From: Isohypsibius dastychi
Taxonomy: Eukaryota; Tardigrada; Eutardigrada; Parachela; Isohypsibiidae
DNA length: 23,893 bases
Assembly: GCA_034696485.1 (NCBI GenBank)
Contig: JAQIWT010000308.1
Location: 1 to 23,893 of the forward strand
Direction: 5' to 3'
Shown here: positions 1-8,725 of the stretch, one piece after another
Position numbering within the stretch: the first letter of the stretch is position 1
Layout: the number at the start of each line of letters is the position of its first letter
Notes under the pieces: generated by a model
Databases searched by the model: none
Told to the model about the DNA's origin: nothing
Seen by the model: only the letters and a program-made list of their open reading frames with translations
Position numbers and translations under genes: made by a program

Positions 1-62
1 ACATCGTTGACTTTTAATAAACTACCGATAAATCCTGTAAACGTACCTCAGCAGATAAATCG

Positions 63-659
63 TTAACTTTTTCGATGAAAAAGGATTTCCGTCTCAGCTG
101 GGTCAGATTTCGACAGTACTTCAATCACATCTCCCCATTTGAACTCATCTGTTTGGACATCACACATCTCTTGTTCTGGCAAAGTGTCAGGGTCGTTCTC
201 CTGATTTGTCCCAGCAGGCCGTCGAAGCAGTTTCCAACAAAAGTAGTAACTATGAGCAATCTTGTTCAGCGACTCAGTCAGCGCGTCTCGAGCTCGGTCA
301 TGCGATTTCTCGATGATTTGTTTGCCGGGGAGTCCCTTTTTCCATTCACGCTTGTTGGCAAGATCCCGGAAGTATATGCGACAACTTTGACCACCAACAA
401 GGATGTTGTAGTGATTCTGAATTTCGGATGTCTGCAGCTTCATCTGTGACATGTGCTCCATAAGTGTTTTCATCTTATTATGCGCGGATTTCGTGACACT
501 TGGATTAACCACGGCTGGGCTTTGAAGGGCAGAAAGAACAGCTGCTTTCCACGCATTGATCAGGGGTTCAAGCTGCTTGGCTTGATCTTTGGACGCTTTG
601 CGAATATCGGCGCTGAAAGCGTCCATTTCGCCCATAACACTCTCCAAAGTCGATGTCAT
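63..659 (-). CDS. uncharacterised 198-aa protein, single exon
   Basis: I do not recognise this protein. The frame runs unbroken from ATG at 659 to TAA at 63 with no need for an intron. The ATG context is good, with A at -3. The product is hydrophilic and mostly helical in composition. An N-terminal part of about 90 residues is rich in Lys, Glu, Gln and Met and looks coiled-coil-like. A basic aromatic middle stretch (residues about 92-150) carries several Tyr, Trp and Arg, and the tail is acidic and Pro-rich. I see no signal peptide, membrane segment or Cys/His zinc pattern. It lies head to head with CCT1 across about 700 bp, so the two may share a promoter region. Its length, residue make-up and good start context favour a real gene. 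It may be lineage-restricted, and a further exon beyond the window edge cannot be excluded, although the stop codon is inside. Confidence 0.55.
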   Translation of the reverse strand: MTSTLESVMGEMDAFSADIRKASKDQAKQLEPLINAWKAAVLSALQSPAVVNPSVTKSAHNKMKTLMEHMSQMKLQTSEIQNHYNILVGGQSCRIYFRDLANKREWKKGLPGKQIIEKSHDRARDALTESLNKIAHSYYFCWKLLRRPAGTNQENDPDTLPEQEMCDVQTDEFKWGDVIEVLSKSDPAETEILFHRKS

Positions 660-1365
660 CCTTCTTTATTATCACAGATTTGAACCACCAGTTACTACAT
701 TCCATTTGAGAAAACTCAGATCATAACGGCTGGTGCCACAGAATCTGCGAGGTTTTGATGTCAAGAACACGTGAACCTTGACCGTGGCAACTGGGCTGTG
801 TTCTACGGTGCCAGGTTTCTCTACCCTCGGCCAGCACCTTGTCTTGTGAGCCACGATTTTGCGTGTGCTGAAACCATTTTCTGCAGAGGAAAGTGTCCCA
901 AAGTGGAAATTAATTAAGATGTGATGGTTTTCTGGCTTTCAAAAAATATTATGAATGTTTCGTCCAGGTACCCTGGTGACCTTTAATATCCTTCAGCTTG
1001 CCAGCATGTTTGTTTTAAGTTAGGAAGGTTTTTGAACCAGATCGAAGTTTTGCCGGAAAATTCACAGAACAATTTGTTGTTTTTGTGAGTTAGCTGTTGT
1101 GGATTTGTTGGGGGTTTTGTGTACCGAAGCGGTCGTAGTGGAGCGGAGCTCAACGAAAGCAGCAACGATGGCGTATAGGCAAATCAGTGATCAAGTGGAA
1201 TTTTGTGGGTGGGGGTGGGGGATGGAGGAGAGGCTGGCCTCTACGCTGTAGATAACCGGAGAGCAGCAGAGTAGAAATTTCGGCAAAATACATTTTAAGA
1301 TTCTGCTTCTTCGTTTCGTTTTCGTTTCCATATTCGGTGACCTCGCTGCCACAGACTAAACAGCC
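660..1365. promoter_or_regulatory. divergent intergenic region upstream of CCT1
   Basis: This 706-bp spacer separates the start codons of the unknown minus-strand gene and CCT1. It should hold both promoters and both 5' leaders. I see no clear TATA box. A heat-shock-element-like pair (GGAAA then ATTCA) lies at 1055-1064, with another GAA offset by one base at 1066-1070. A G-rich run of three G blocks lies at 1207-1221. No protein-coding segment in it is convincing on either strand. Confidence 0.45.
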
Positions 1366-4300
1366 ATGGAGAATCTCTTGACCATCAACGGGGAGCGTAT
1401 ATCGGGAAACAACATCAGATCTCAAAATGGTAAGAAATTCATGTTGAATGCATCTTCTTCTTTCGAGATCAGCTTGTTGATCGAATATCTCTCAAAAAAG
1501 ATGATACTAGCCCGTTTTGGAGTCAAGCATGTTTGTTTTTTGAAAAATGTGGTGATAAGGGTGTTGGTTTTGCAGTTATGGCCGTGAATGCCATCGCGAA
1601 CATTGTCAAGAGCTCCTTGGGTCCTGTGGGCCTCGACAAAATGCTGGTGGACGATATTGGTGTATGTGCTTGTCATTGAGTAGCTGAATAAAACAATTAT
1701 TGAGTCTTGTTCGCAGGATGTTACAATTACTAATGATGGAGCAACGATATTGAAACTATTGGAAGTGGAGCATCCTGCTGCGAAAATCCTTTGCGAGCTC
1801 GCTGACTTGCAGGATCGAGAGGTTGGAGACGGAACAACATCAGTCGTAAGTTTGAATATGAAGAACACTGTTTCGAATAATGTGTTCAGGTGGCTGGAAG
1901 AGCCATATAGAGTGGAAAAGCATGAATTAGGAAGCTGAGAAAGGATTATTTTTGATTGATATTGATCGTAATTTTTTTGTTGAAATCTTGTTGATTGCTG
2001 ATCACGGAACTTTCTGGAATATTCTTTGAGGAGAAATCTGGTGAATTACTCTTGATCTCGCGATTTGGAACAGTAAAACACCATTGTTTCATGTTTTTGT
2101 GGAATTTTATTCTCTTGAAATTTGTTGTGGTTTTTTATTTGGCATGATTTGTGTTTAGTTTATACACTAAAATTCGAAGTTATGGTAATTTATGAACCGT
2201 TTCCAAATCGAATCACATGGTTGGATGAGCTTCTGTTTGTTGTCTGCTTTTGGTTTGATGTATGCCGTTTTTCGCATGTTATTGTTATTTTTCACAGGTT
2301 ATTCTGGCTGCCGAGTTTCTCAAAAACGCTGACGAATTAGTCAAGCAGAAAATTCATCCGACCTCCATCATCAGTGGATATCTGCTCGCTTGCAAGTACG
2401 AACAGAAATTGTCAAATCATGTTTGAAATTATTCGATGCTTATCAATATTCACCAGATTAATTCACCAGATGCTGTTCTCCTTTAATTTAACCCTTCACT
2501 TGTTATTCAGGGAAGCGGTGAAGTATATACAGGAGCACCTCACTATCAGCGTGGAGGAGCTCGGTCGGGAAACCATGTTGAGCGTTGCTCGAACCAGCAT
2601 GTCTTCTAAGCTGATCGGACCGTAAGAATATTCAGAATATTGATTTTGCTTATTTCGGAAACTTCAGCGGAAGAGCATCTTTAATCGTTTTGGAAATTTG
2701 TTACGATTTTCGAGTAACCCAATTTAACCACCAAAGTTTGATAAACCCAGTACTACACCACCTTTTTAGATGGTTGAGAAATCGATAGATTACCCGAACA
2801 GCTGAAAATTTCGAACTGCATGAACTGAAACGAAAGTCCAAAATTTGTGTGTTTTTAGCGATTCGGAGTTCTTTGGAAATATGGTGGTGGATGCCGCAAC
2901 TGCCGTTCGATACGCGGATAGCAAAGGTGGATATCGAGTTCCTATCAAGTCGGTGAATATCCTGAAAGCCCATGGAAGGAGCAGCCGCGAAAGTATTCTT
3001 GTTGCTGGATATGCACTGAACTGCACCATCGCCTCTCAGCAGATGCCCCGGAAGATTACCAATGCTAAAATCGCTTGCCTCGATTTTGGATTGATGAAAG
3101 CCAAGTTGATGTTTGGAATTCAAGTTCTGGTCAGCGATCCCAGCAAACTTGAGGATATTCGAAAGCGGTAAGTATATCTGCGGGCAATTAATGTGAATAC
3201 ATATCTGCGATTACTGAAGTTGCTCATAGGACGGTTTGTCCGTTAGAGAGTATAGTGGCCAATTATGCTTTCAGCTTTTTCTTCCAGAAGTTTTCGACCA
3301 AGAATTGTTGCCAGAATTTTGCTTTTTTTAATTTTATTTTTCTCCTGTTTTTTAGTGAGTCGGATATCACTAAAGAACGAATCCAGAAAATCATCAACTC
3401 TGGAGCGAACGTTATCTTGACTACTGGTGGAATCGATGATCTGTGCCTGAAATATTTCGTCGAGGCTGGAGCAATGGGAGTTCGCCGAGTGAAGCCGTCT
3501 GACATGAAGGCCATTGCAAAAGCCACAGGAGGTTTGTTAACGACCGAATCTCATGTTTCAAGAAAAATTGGTTCATACGTTTTTTGTATTGAAAACACCA
3601 AAACATTTTGCAGTAATGTTTTGCTTGACTTGGCTTGTTAGTTGGAATACTTGAGTTGCAAATGAAATTATCGAACTTTGATCGTTTTATTCATTCTGGA
3701 AATATGAGAATGGATCGGTTTTGTTTCAAAATTGTTATATGAAAATCTGGTTTTCAGCGACATTTGTCATGAGTTTGGCTAACATGGAAGGAGAAGAAAG
3801 TTTCGATGCATCACTTTTGGGTCAGGCTGAGGAAGTGGTGATGGAGAGAATCTGCGACGACGAGTTGATTCTCATCAAAGGCACCAAAGCGCGAACAGCT
3901 GCCAGTATCATTCTTCGCGGTGCTAATGACTACTTCGTCGATGAAATGGAACGATCTGTCCACGATGCTCTGTGCGTCGTGAAACGTGTTATGGAGTCAA
4001 GAACCGTTGTAGTTGGAGGAGGAGCGGTGGAAACTGCCCTCTCTATCTATTTGGAAAACTTTGCTACGACATTGGTGGGTAACTTGACCACTTCCGGTTA
4101 ACTCCTTGAATTTTCTAAACCAGAAATTTTCAAAATGAATTTAGGTTAAGTAGTGTATCTATTATTTGGTTTTCTTAGCGTTTCCAGTTTGTTTGCTCTT
4201 CTTATTTTGTTTTTTATATGCGTCTTTTTCCTCGGATGATTTTCAGATTCATGTTTTTGTGACACCCTTTTTTGCAGAGCTCTCGTGAACAGCTGGCCAT

Positions 4301-4808
4301 CGCAGAGTTCGCTCGAGCCTTGTTGGTCATTCCAAAGACCTTAGCCGTGAACGCTGCGCAGGATGCCACGGAATTGGTGGCCAAACTCCGAGCTCTACAT
4401 AACAGCGCTCAAACCAAACCTGAACATGAGTATCTGAAATGGTGAGTCAAGTTTGTCTTGCTGTTTTCAGAATTATTTTTTATCATGGCCAGAAAAATAG
4501 TAGGCATGTTTTACGTATGTTTCAAACGTTTTTCACAAGGCCTTTTTAGCATTTCTTGCGGCTGTTTTTTTTTCAAAAATTCCAGTTTTGCTGTTTAGTC
4601 ATTTTTGTTCACTTTCAGGCAGGGACTGGATTTGATCAATGGAGAGGTCAAGGACAACAAGGCGGCCGGAGTTCTCGAGCCAACCATGTCAAAAGTTAAG
4701 AGTCTCAAGTTTGCAACGGAAGCAGCTATTACTATCCTTCGAATTGACGACATGATTCGGCTGAATGAGGAACCGGCTCCTGGTCGAGGAGATGAGGAGT
4801 GCGATTAG
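1366..4808 (+). CDS. CCT1: T-complex protein 1 subunit alpha (CCT1/TCP-1 alpha)
   Basis: This is the alpha subunit of the eukaryotic group II chaperonin TRiC/CCT, the cytosolic ATP-driven double ring that folds actin, tubulin and WD-repeat proteins. Ten exons join in phase: 1366-1429, 1576-1661, 1717-1845, 2298-2395, 2511-2621, 2859-3167, 3356-3531, 3758-4074, 4278-4441 and 4619-4808. They encode 547 aa, against about 556 in human. Chaperonin signatures are intact: the [12 protein letters not shown] loop, TNDGAT near residues 55-60, the nucleotide-binding GDGTTSV at 87-93 closing exon 3, the apical-domain [14 protein letters not shown], and VGGGAVE near the equatorial return. The start at 1366 matches the family N terminus, which continues into an IRSQN segment before the first intron. 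The exon 8 donor is the less usual gtgggt. The C-terminal tail is short and acidic (ends in GDEECD). No breaks were found. Confidence 0.97.
1846..2297 (+). other. CCT1 intron 3 (452 nt)
   Basis: This is the longest intron in CCT1. It sits directly after the GDGTTSV codons, with donor gtaagt and acceptor ttttcacag. It is T-rich throughout. Open stretches inside it read as Phe/Trp/Leu-rich translations of T-runs and are not coding. I saw no C/D or H/ACA snoRNA boxes and no repeats. Confidence 0.7.
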
Positions 4809-5183
4809 CTTTTTTAAAAGGACTGGATTTAAGCTAATCTTTTTTGTTCTTTACTAACTATTTTCTATCCTGAAAGTTTTGTGGTCGTTCATCCTACGTA
4901 TGGCGATTCTACTTATCCTAGCTGACGATTTCTTCTTTGAATTGTTCAGTGACTAAAATTGAAATACAGTATAATACCACATCGCGACTTCTGTTTGTTA
5001 GATATTTTTTATTGGAAGCCAAGACGAACATATAAGACAAATTGATACAGTAACATTGTGACGAAAGGATAATATAGCTTCGCTTCAGACAACAATGTGC
5101 CACTGTGAGCAATAGGACTTTGAAAATGGAAGGCTTGCGAGTCGGCACAATTCACGAGGAAAGATAATGCTGGTTGTGAATTC
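4809..5183. other. convergent 3' flanks of CCT1 and the minus-strand LITAF gene
   Basis: This 375-bp stretch lies between the CCT1 stop and the stop of the minus-strand LITAF-domain gene, so it should contain both 3' UTRs. On the minus strand a canonical AATAAA lies at 5013-5008, about 170 nt past the LITAF stop. I did not find a canonical AATAAA for CCT1 on the plus strand. No coding sequence is apparent. Confidence 0.5.
5008..5013 (-). terminator. polyadenylation signal AATAAA (minus-strand LITAF gene)
   Basis: AATAAA reads on the minus strand in an A-rich setting, about 170 nt beyond the TGA at 5186-5184. The position suits the 3' end of that short gene. Confidence 0.5.
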
Positions 5184-5626
5184 TCACAGCCTACGATACC
5201 GACCGACAAAAGATTGGCAGTTCGGACATTTGTGTAAACCGTCTTGGACTCCAGGTGAGCTGAAAAAACAGTGCATTATATGATGTTGCTTGGAACGGTC
5301 AGCCATGGGATTAACCGAGCAAGCTACTGCATGTTAGCGAAGTTTTGAGTTACCGTATACAGAATGTTTTTGATCACTCACCAGAATGGGATGCATGCAC
5401 AACCGAGCCAGCAGCCAGCAAGACATAATACACCGGCGATCAGCCAGGTTAACGTTCCGTTCTCGTATTCCACTGTTGTGATCACCTGTGCTCTACAATT
5501 TGGACAACTGGAAGAGAAATTGTTCGTTCGTAGGTCGAAGTATTGGAATTGGAAGTATCAGAGCGTCACCTACGTTATCGAGGACGGGTCCGGGCCAAGG
5601 ACGAATGCGCCCATCATCATGGCCAT
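5184..5626 (-). CDS. LITAF-domain protein, short paralogue (84 aa)
   Basis: This is a small LITAF/SIMPLE-type zinc-ribbon protein, a family of monotopic proteins on the cytosolic face of late endosomes and lysosomes. Three exons (5626-5574, 5507-5382, 5259-5184) give 84 aa. Two CPNC knuckles (Cys19/Cys22 and Cys71/Cys74) flank a Trp- and Cys-containing hydrophobic stretch (about 33-60) that dips into the bilayer in known members. The C terminus is FVGRYRRL. No reading frame remains open across all exons, so the gene shows only after splicing. Exons 2 and 3 are 126 and 76 nt, exactly as in the plus-strand paralogue at 6933. The start is inferred from the first in-frame ATG after an upstream TGA; it gives a very short, Met-rich leader with no PPxY or PSAP motif. 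An acceptor-like sequence lies just upstream, near 5665, so a 5' UTR exon is likely. Confidence 0.85.
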
Positions 5627-6932
5627 GATTGTAGTTTGTAGCGCTTGGTAGATTCACGCTGATTAAAACATAAAGATGACCAGTCTTCGGTAGCAAATTC
5701 TTCACAGCAAGAACCAGTTTAGTAAATTTTTGCCAATAGTTTCCATGGTTCGAGTACCGTACAATACTGCAATGTACTTCACTGAACTGCAACATGGTAG
5801 ATGTGACGTATGCCCGAAAGTTAACGTTTTCACAGGAACCCCTAATTATAATTACAGAATTTTTAGTTTGCTAGTGCAAGATCCAAAATATCTTAGCCAG
5901 ATCGTTTTATCTATGGTTTGAACTGATTCGTTTTACCCCGCTTGAATCTGTACATTGAACTAGTATAGTACATATGTGGGACCACTGTTGCTGTAGCCAG
6001 CCAATAGCTAGGCTACAAATCAGTGTACAGTAGTTCGAATTAAGATGTCCATTCAAAGTTGTAACCTAGACTGAACAGAAGCTACTTGGATTTTTCAGCG
6101 GTTTAGAAATCGGCCAATCGAACCCAGATTTCTATAAGCTTTTACCATGACGACACTCCAGGAGGATTTCGAGTTTCGCGTAATGCCTTTATCTATATGG
6201 GCGAAATGGAAGCGGCCTGAGGTTCTTACAGATAACCGTACCTACAACGGCCATTTATCCGTCGTTTTCAAACAGGAACAGCCTAAGGTCGGGTGACATT
6301 TTGACAACTTACAACTCGGATCTCGGCCAATCATCTCGTCTAGTGCACCGTAGTTTTCCTCAGGTAAGGTGTACCACGCGATTTCTGCTGGAATGAAATC
6401 TAAACTAGCGCGAAAGCCAGAAGATCGAAATCCCAAACACCTATTTGGACATGTTGTCAAAATTTCTGTGCGGGAGTATTTATACTGCTACAGGGTCCCT
6501 GTAACAGGGAGCTATCAATCTGCTATTTCGATAGCACACAGCTTTATCAATGCAGGCCTGTTCTATGATAGTTGAACCATGGCTGGCTAACGTCATTGAG
6601 CCACTGTTTTGCGTCCTGGGCGGTGGTGATCCAAATTATTTCCGCAGTTTGTGATTAATCCCGGAGTTTCACGAATTTCAGTGTAGAGGTGTGTGCGAAT
6701 GTTTCAGTTCAGTTTTTTGACAACATGGCCAGCAAACCTGTCGATTTAAATGGCCGAATTTCCCAGCTCTGGTTTTCGCGTTCCTTAGCTGCTGTTTCAG
6801 TCGGGGTTTCTGGGTTATTTAGATAGAGAAAACCCTGGTCTACTGGACAAGTGTTGCGACCAGACCAGAGAAAGATTTTCGAACTTTGCTGTATTTTTAT
6901 TTAAAAACTGAACAGCAGGGTTTGTCCTCATC
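5627..6932. other. 1.3-kb spacer between the divergent LITAF genes
   Basis: The two LITAF-domain genes point away from each other across this region, which should hold both promoters and any 5' UTR exons. I found no further CPxC-bearing exon here on either strand. Small inverted repeats occur at 5992-5998/6011-6017 (7-bp arms), 6496-6510 (6-bp arms, 3-nt loop) and 6511-6516/6530-6535. A 33-codon reading frame begins at 6725. An acceptor-like tract (gctgtttcag) ends at 6800 and could mark a 5' UTR exon of the plus-strand gene. Nothing else is recognisable. Confidence 0.5.
6725..6826 (+). CDS. possible 33-aa small ORF upstream of LITAF gene
   Basis: The ATG has a strong context (A at -3, G at +4). 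The frame encodes 33 residues beginning MASKPVDLNGR and ending in a Ser/Val/Gly-rich hydrophobic stretch before TAG. It sits 106 bp upstream of the plus-strand LITAF start, so it could be an upstream ORF in that leader, a microprotein, or chance. I could not match it to a family and found no continuing exon before 6933. Confidence 0.15.
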   Translation: MASKPVDLNGRISQLWFSRSLAAVSVGVSGLFR

Positions 6933-7387
6933 ATGGCGTCGACAACTCAACCAGATGTAACCGGCAATCCCTCCGTCATGACCGTTCAACCTACGATGGC
7001 TCCTATGGGCGTTTTCGTCCTCGGTCCAGATCCTTCCGCGATTAAGTACGGAGAGCTTGAGTAGAATCGCTTGTCTGAAGAATGAAGTGTCGTTTTTATT
7101 CCAGCTGCCCAAACTGTAGAGCCCGCGTTATCACGGCCGTGGACCATCAAAATGGACCACTGACCTGGTTGGTTTTCCTAGCCTGTTGTATTTGCGGTTG
7201 TTGGATCGGTTGCTGTTGTATCCCGTTTTGGTGAGTTAACGACAAGCAGAATGCAACTGTTTTCATAGTACTACTGTTTCGACCGCCATGATCACACTTT
7301 GTTGTTTCCAGCACGCCCGCCCTTCAAGATTCGATGCACAAATGTCCAAATTGCCACTCGTTCGTGGGCCGATACCGCCGCATGTGA
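6933..7387 (+). CDS. LITAF-domain protein, longer paralogue (104 aa)
   Basis: This is a LITAF/SIMPLE-like zinc-ribbon membrane protein. Family members sit on late endosomes and lysosomes and help sort cargo or dock ESCRT and NEDD4-type ligases. Three exons, 6933-7045, 7105-7230 and 7312-7387, join in phase to 104 aa. The first CPNC lies at residues 39-42 and the second at 91-94. Between them is a hydrophobic segment with eight Cys (about 58-80), which makes palmitoylation or metal binding plausible. The end is FVGRYRRM. The N-terminal 37 residues are Pro/Thr/Met-rich with no PPxY or PSAP adaptor motif. ATG 6933 is chosen as the first good start before the conserved FVLGPDPS stretch, which the minus-strand paralogue shares. 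The second and third exons match the paralogue in length (126 and 76 nt). The first exon is 60 nt longer. Confidence 0.9.
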
Positions 7388-8010
7388 CCTTCTCGTCAAT
7401 GGGCTGATTATTTGTCCGAACATTAGCATCATGTTTAACATGTTTAACTGTACGCCTGATACTGTCCCCTTGGAATAAATCCTTTCGCTATGCTTCGAAT
7501 CTTTGATCTCTCTTTAGTCCTTAACATTGTCAGTTGTTGTTCCTGAAGGACTGGATATAAAATTAAGATTCACATGTTCCGTTATCCGTTTTACTAAACT
7601 ACACCTAGTATTGCAACCGAACTCTGTAAAATGCATGTCAACGCGGTACACTGGAACCGGCTTGCAGCAGTCAGGTCACTACCGGTCTCCCGGCATTCCT
7701 TGTACTTGCGCTATGAGTGAAACAGAATTTTCGGCCAGAAGTCGACAATGGTTCGGGAAACCAAGATTATCCCGTGTGCCGTCGCATTTCGCCCAGCCTT
7801 TTCCTTCATTGAAACATGCGCAGTACCGACTAATTTGTGCGCGAAAAATGGGACTTTCCCAAGATGGAATATGCGCTTCCATCTACAACGCAATATGAGC
7901 TGCGCACCATCCCTGGGTGATTTTCTTACTTCAGCTCAGTGAACGTATTCGAAATTGGCGCCTCGATTCAACTGAATTGTCTTAGTAGATCAATTGAAAT
8001 CTGCTGCACA
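7388..8010. other. spacer between LITAF and eEF1B-like genes
   Basis: The first 100 bp form the 3' end of the LITAF gene, with AATAAA at 7474. The rest has no recognisable exon. A strong acceptor-like tract (ttttcttacttcag) ends at 7934, and the sequence from 7935 to 8010 is open in the frame of the eEF1B-like start. An upstream 5' UTR exon or N-terminal exon could therefore splice there. Open frames near 7527-7900 show no family resemblance. Confidence 0.45.
7474..7479 (+). terminator. polyadenylation signal AATAAA (LITAF gene)
   Basis: A canonical AATAAA lies 87 nt past the TGA of the plus-strand LITAF-domain gene. This is the expected distance for the 3' end of a compact gene. Confidence 0.6.
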
Positions 8011-8591
8011 ATGGCCGCACTAGCGCGTGATCAACAGAGCTCAGTCCCACAGAAGAAAACAACCCTCGAAGAGAAAGATGTTGATCTGTACCAGTTTGTT
8101 CAACCGGTAAGCAATAATCACTTAACTTTCAAAAGATGAATTTTCAAATCTTCGGTTTGTTTTTTTTCTAACCAGGAGGGGTTCGAAACCACGCAGAAAC
8201 CATCTTCCATCCAGAAGTCTGCACTGGTTTTGGATATCAAGCCTCGAGACGTGGAAGTCGATTTGCATGAGCTTGAAAACAAGGTCAGCTCCTTGCTGAT
8301 GAGGGATTGAGTTCCAACTGCAGCCGTCTTTTTTAGGTCCGTTCCATCAAAGCTGATGGATTGGTTTGGGGAGATGGTACGTTGTTTCGGTGTAATCGGA
8401 AAGTGACCTTTGGGGGATTTGACGATTATTTATTAGCTAAAAATGAGGACATTGCTTTCGGCATCAGCAAACTGGAAATCAGCTGCATTGTTGAGGATGA
8501 CAAGATCGGAACTGATTGGTTGGAGGAACAAATCAAGGGACGTTGCGGTGATCTTGTCCAGTCCATCGACATCGTCGCATTTTCTGGCTAA
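8011..8591 (+). CDS. short eEF1B (beta/delta)-type guanine-exchange domain protein
   Basis: The eEF1B GEF domain swaps GDP for GTP on elongation factor eEF1A. Four exons, 8011-8106, 8176-8283, 8337-8376 and 8437-8591, give 132 aa. Residues about 49-132 align along the GEF domain: SALVLDIKP, then [36 protein letters not shown] and VQSIDIVAF. The N-terminal GST-like or leucine-zipper part of true beta/delta subunits is missing. The usual acidic DDDIDLFGSD patch survives only as a weak [10 protein letters not shown]. The family's C-terminal NKI/QKL ending is replaced by SG-stop, so the conserved penultimate Lys is absent. The Phe inserted into eEF1A in the yeast complex appears kept (Phe89). ATG 8011 has a strong context; the open frame extends upstream to 7935 without another ATG. 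It may be a divergent or non-catalytic paralogue, with the main gene elsewhere. Confidence 0.85.
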
Positions 8592-8725
8592 ATTCCAACG
8601 CTCAACTCCGCCATTATTCCACTCACATCACCGATATGTTTTAATCGTTGTACAGTACAACTTTTAAAAACGTAATTGAAGACAATATGAGTGAATCAAA
8701 AAACCCCAGGGCCACAATAAAAAAA
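8592..8725. other. 134-bp convergent gap, eEF1B-like versus listerin
   Basis: Only 134 bp separate the stop codons of two convergent genes. A plus-strand AATAAA at 8716-8721 sits 4 bp from the listerin stop, so the eEF1B-like mRNA would run into listerin coding sequence. An ATTAAA variant at 8645-8640 on the minus strand could end listerin. Overlapping 3' ends are expected. Confidence 0.5.
8716..8721 (+). terminator. polyadenylation signal AATAAA (eEF1B-like gene)
   Basis: This AATAAA lies 124 nt after the eEF1B-like stop and is followed by an A run. It is the only canonical signal in the gap, although the A-rich run alone could give a chance match. Confidence 0.4.

Noticed and set aside
2122-2340. 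Phe/Trp-rich 72-codon frame in CCT1 intron 3
   Set aside because: It is a translation of T-rich intron sequence and crosses the confirmed acceptor at 2297 in the wrong frame.
5364-5795. Continuous open frames over the minus-strand LITAF gene as genes themselves
   Set aside because: They read other frames. The real product needs two introns to join the CPNC knuckles, which neither continuous frame contains.
6725-6826. First exon of a COX6C-like subunit
   Set aside because: The KP...G pattern with a hydrophobic tail is vaguely similar, but no downstream exon with the family's conserved second half exists before 6933.
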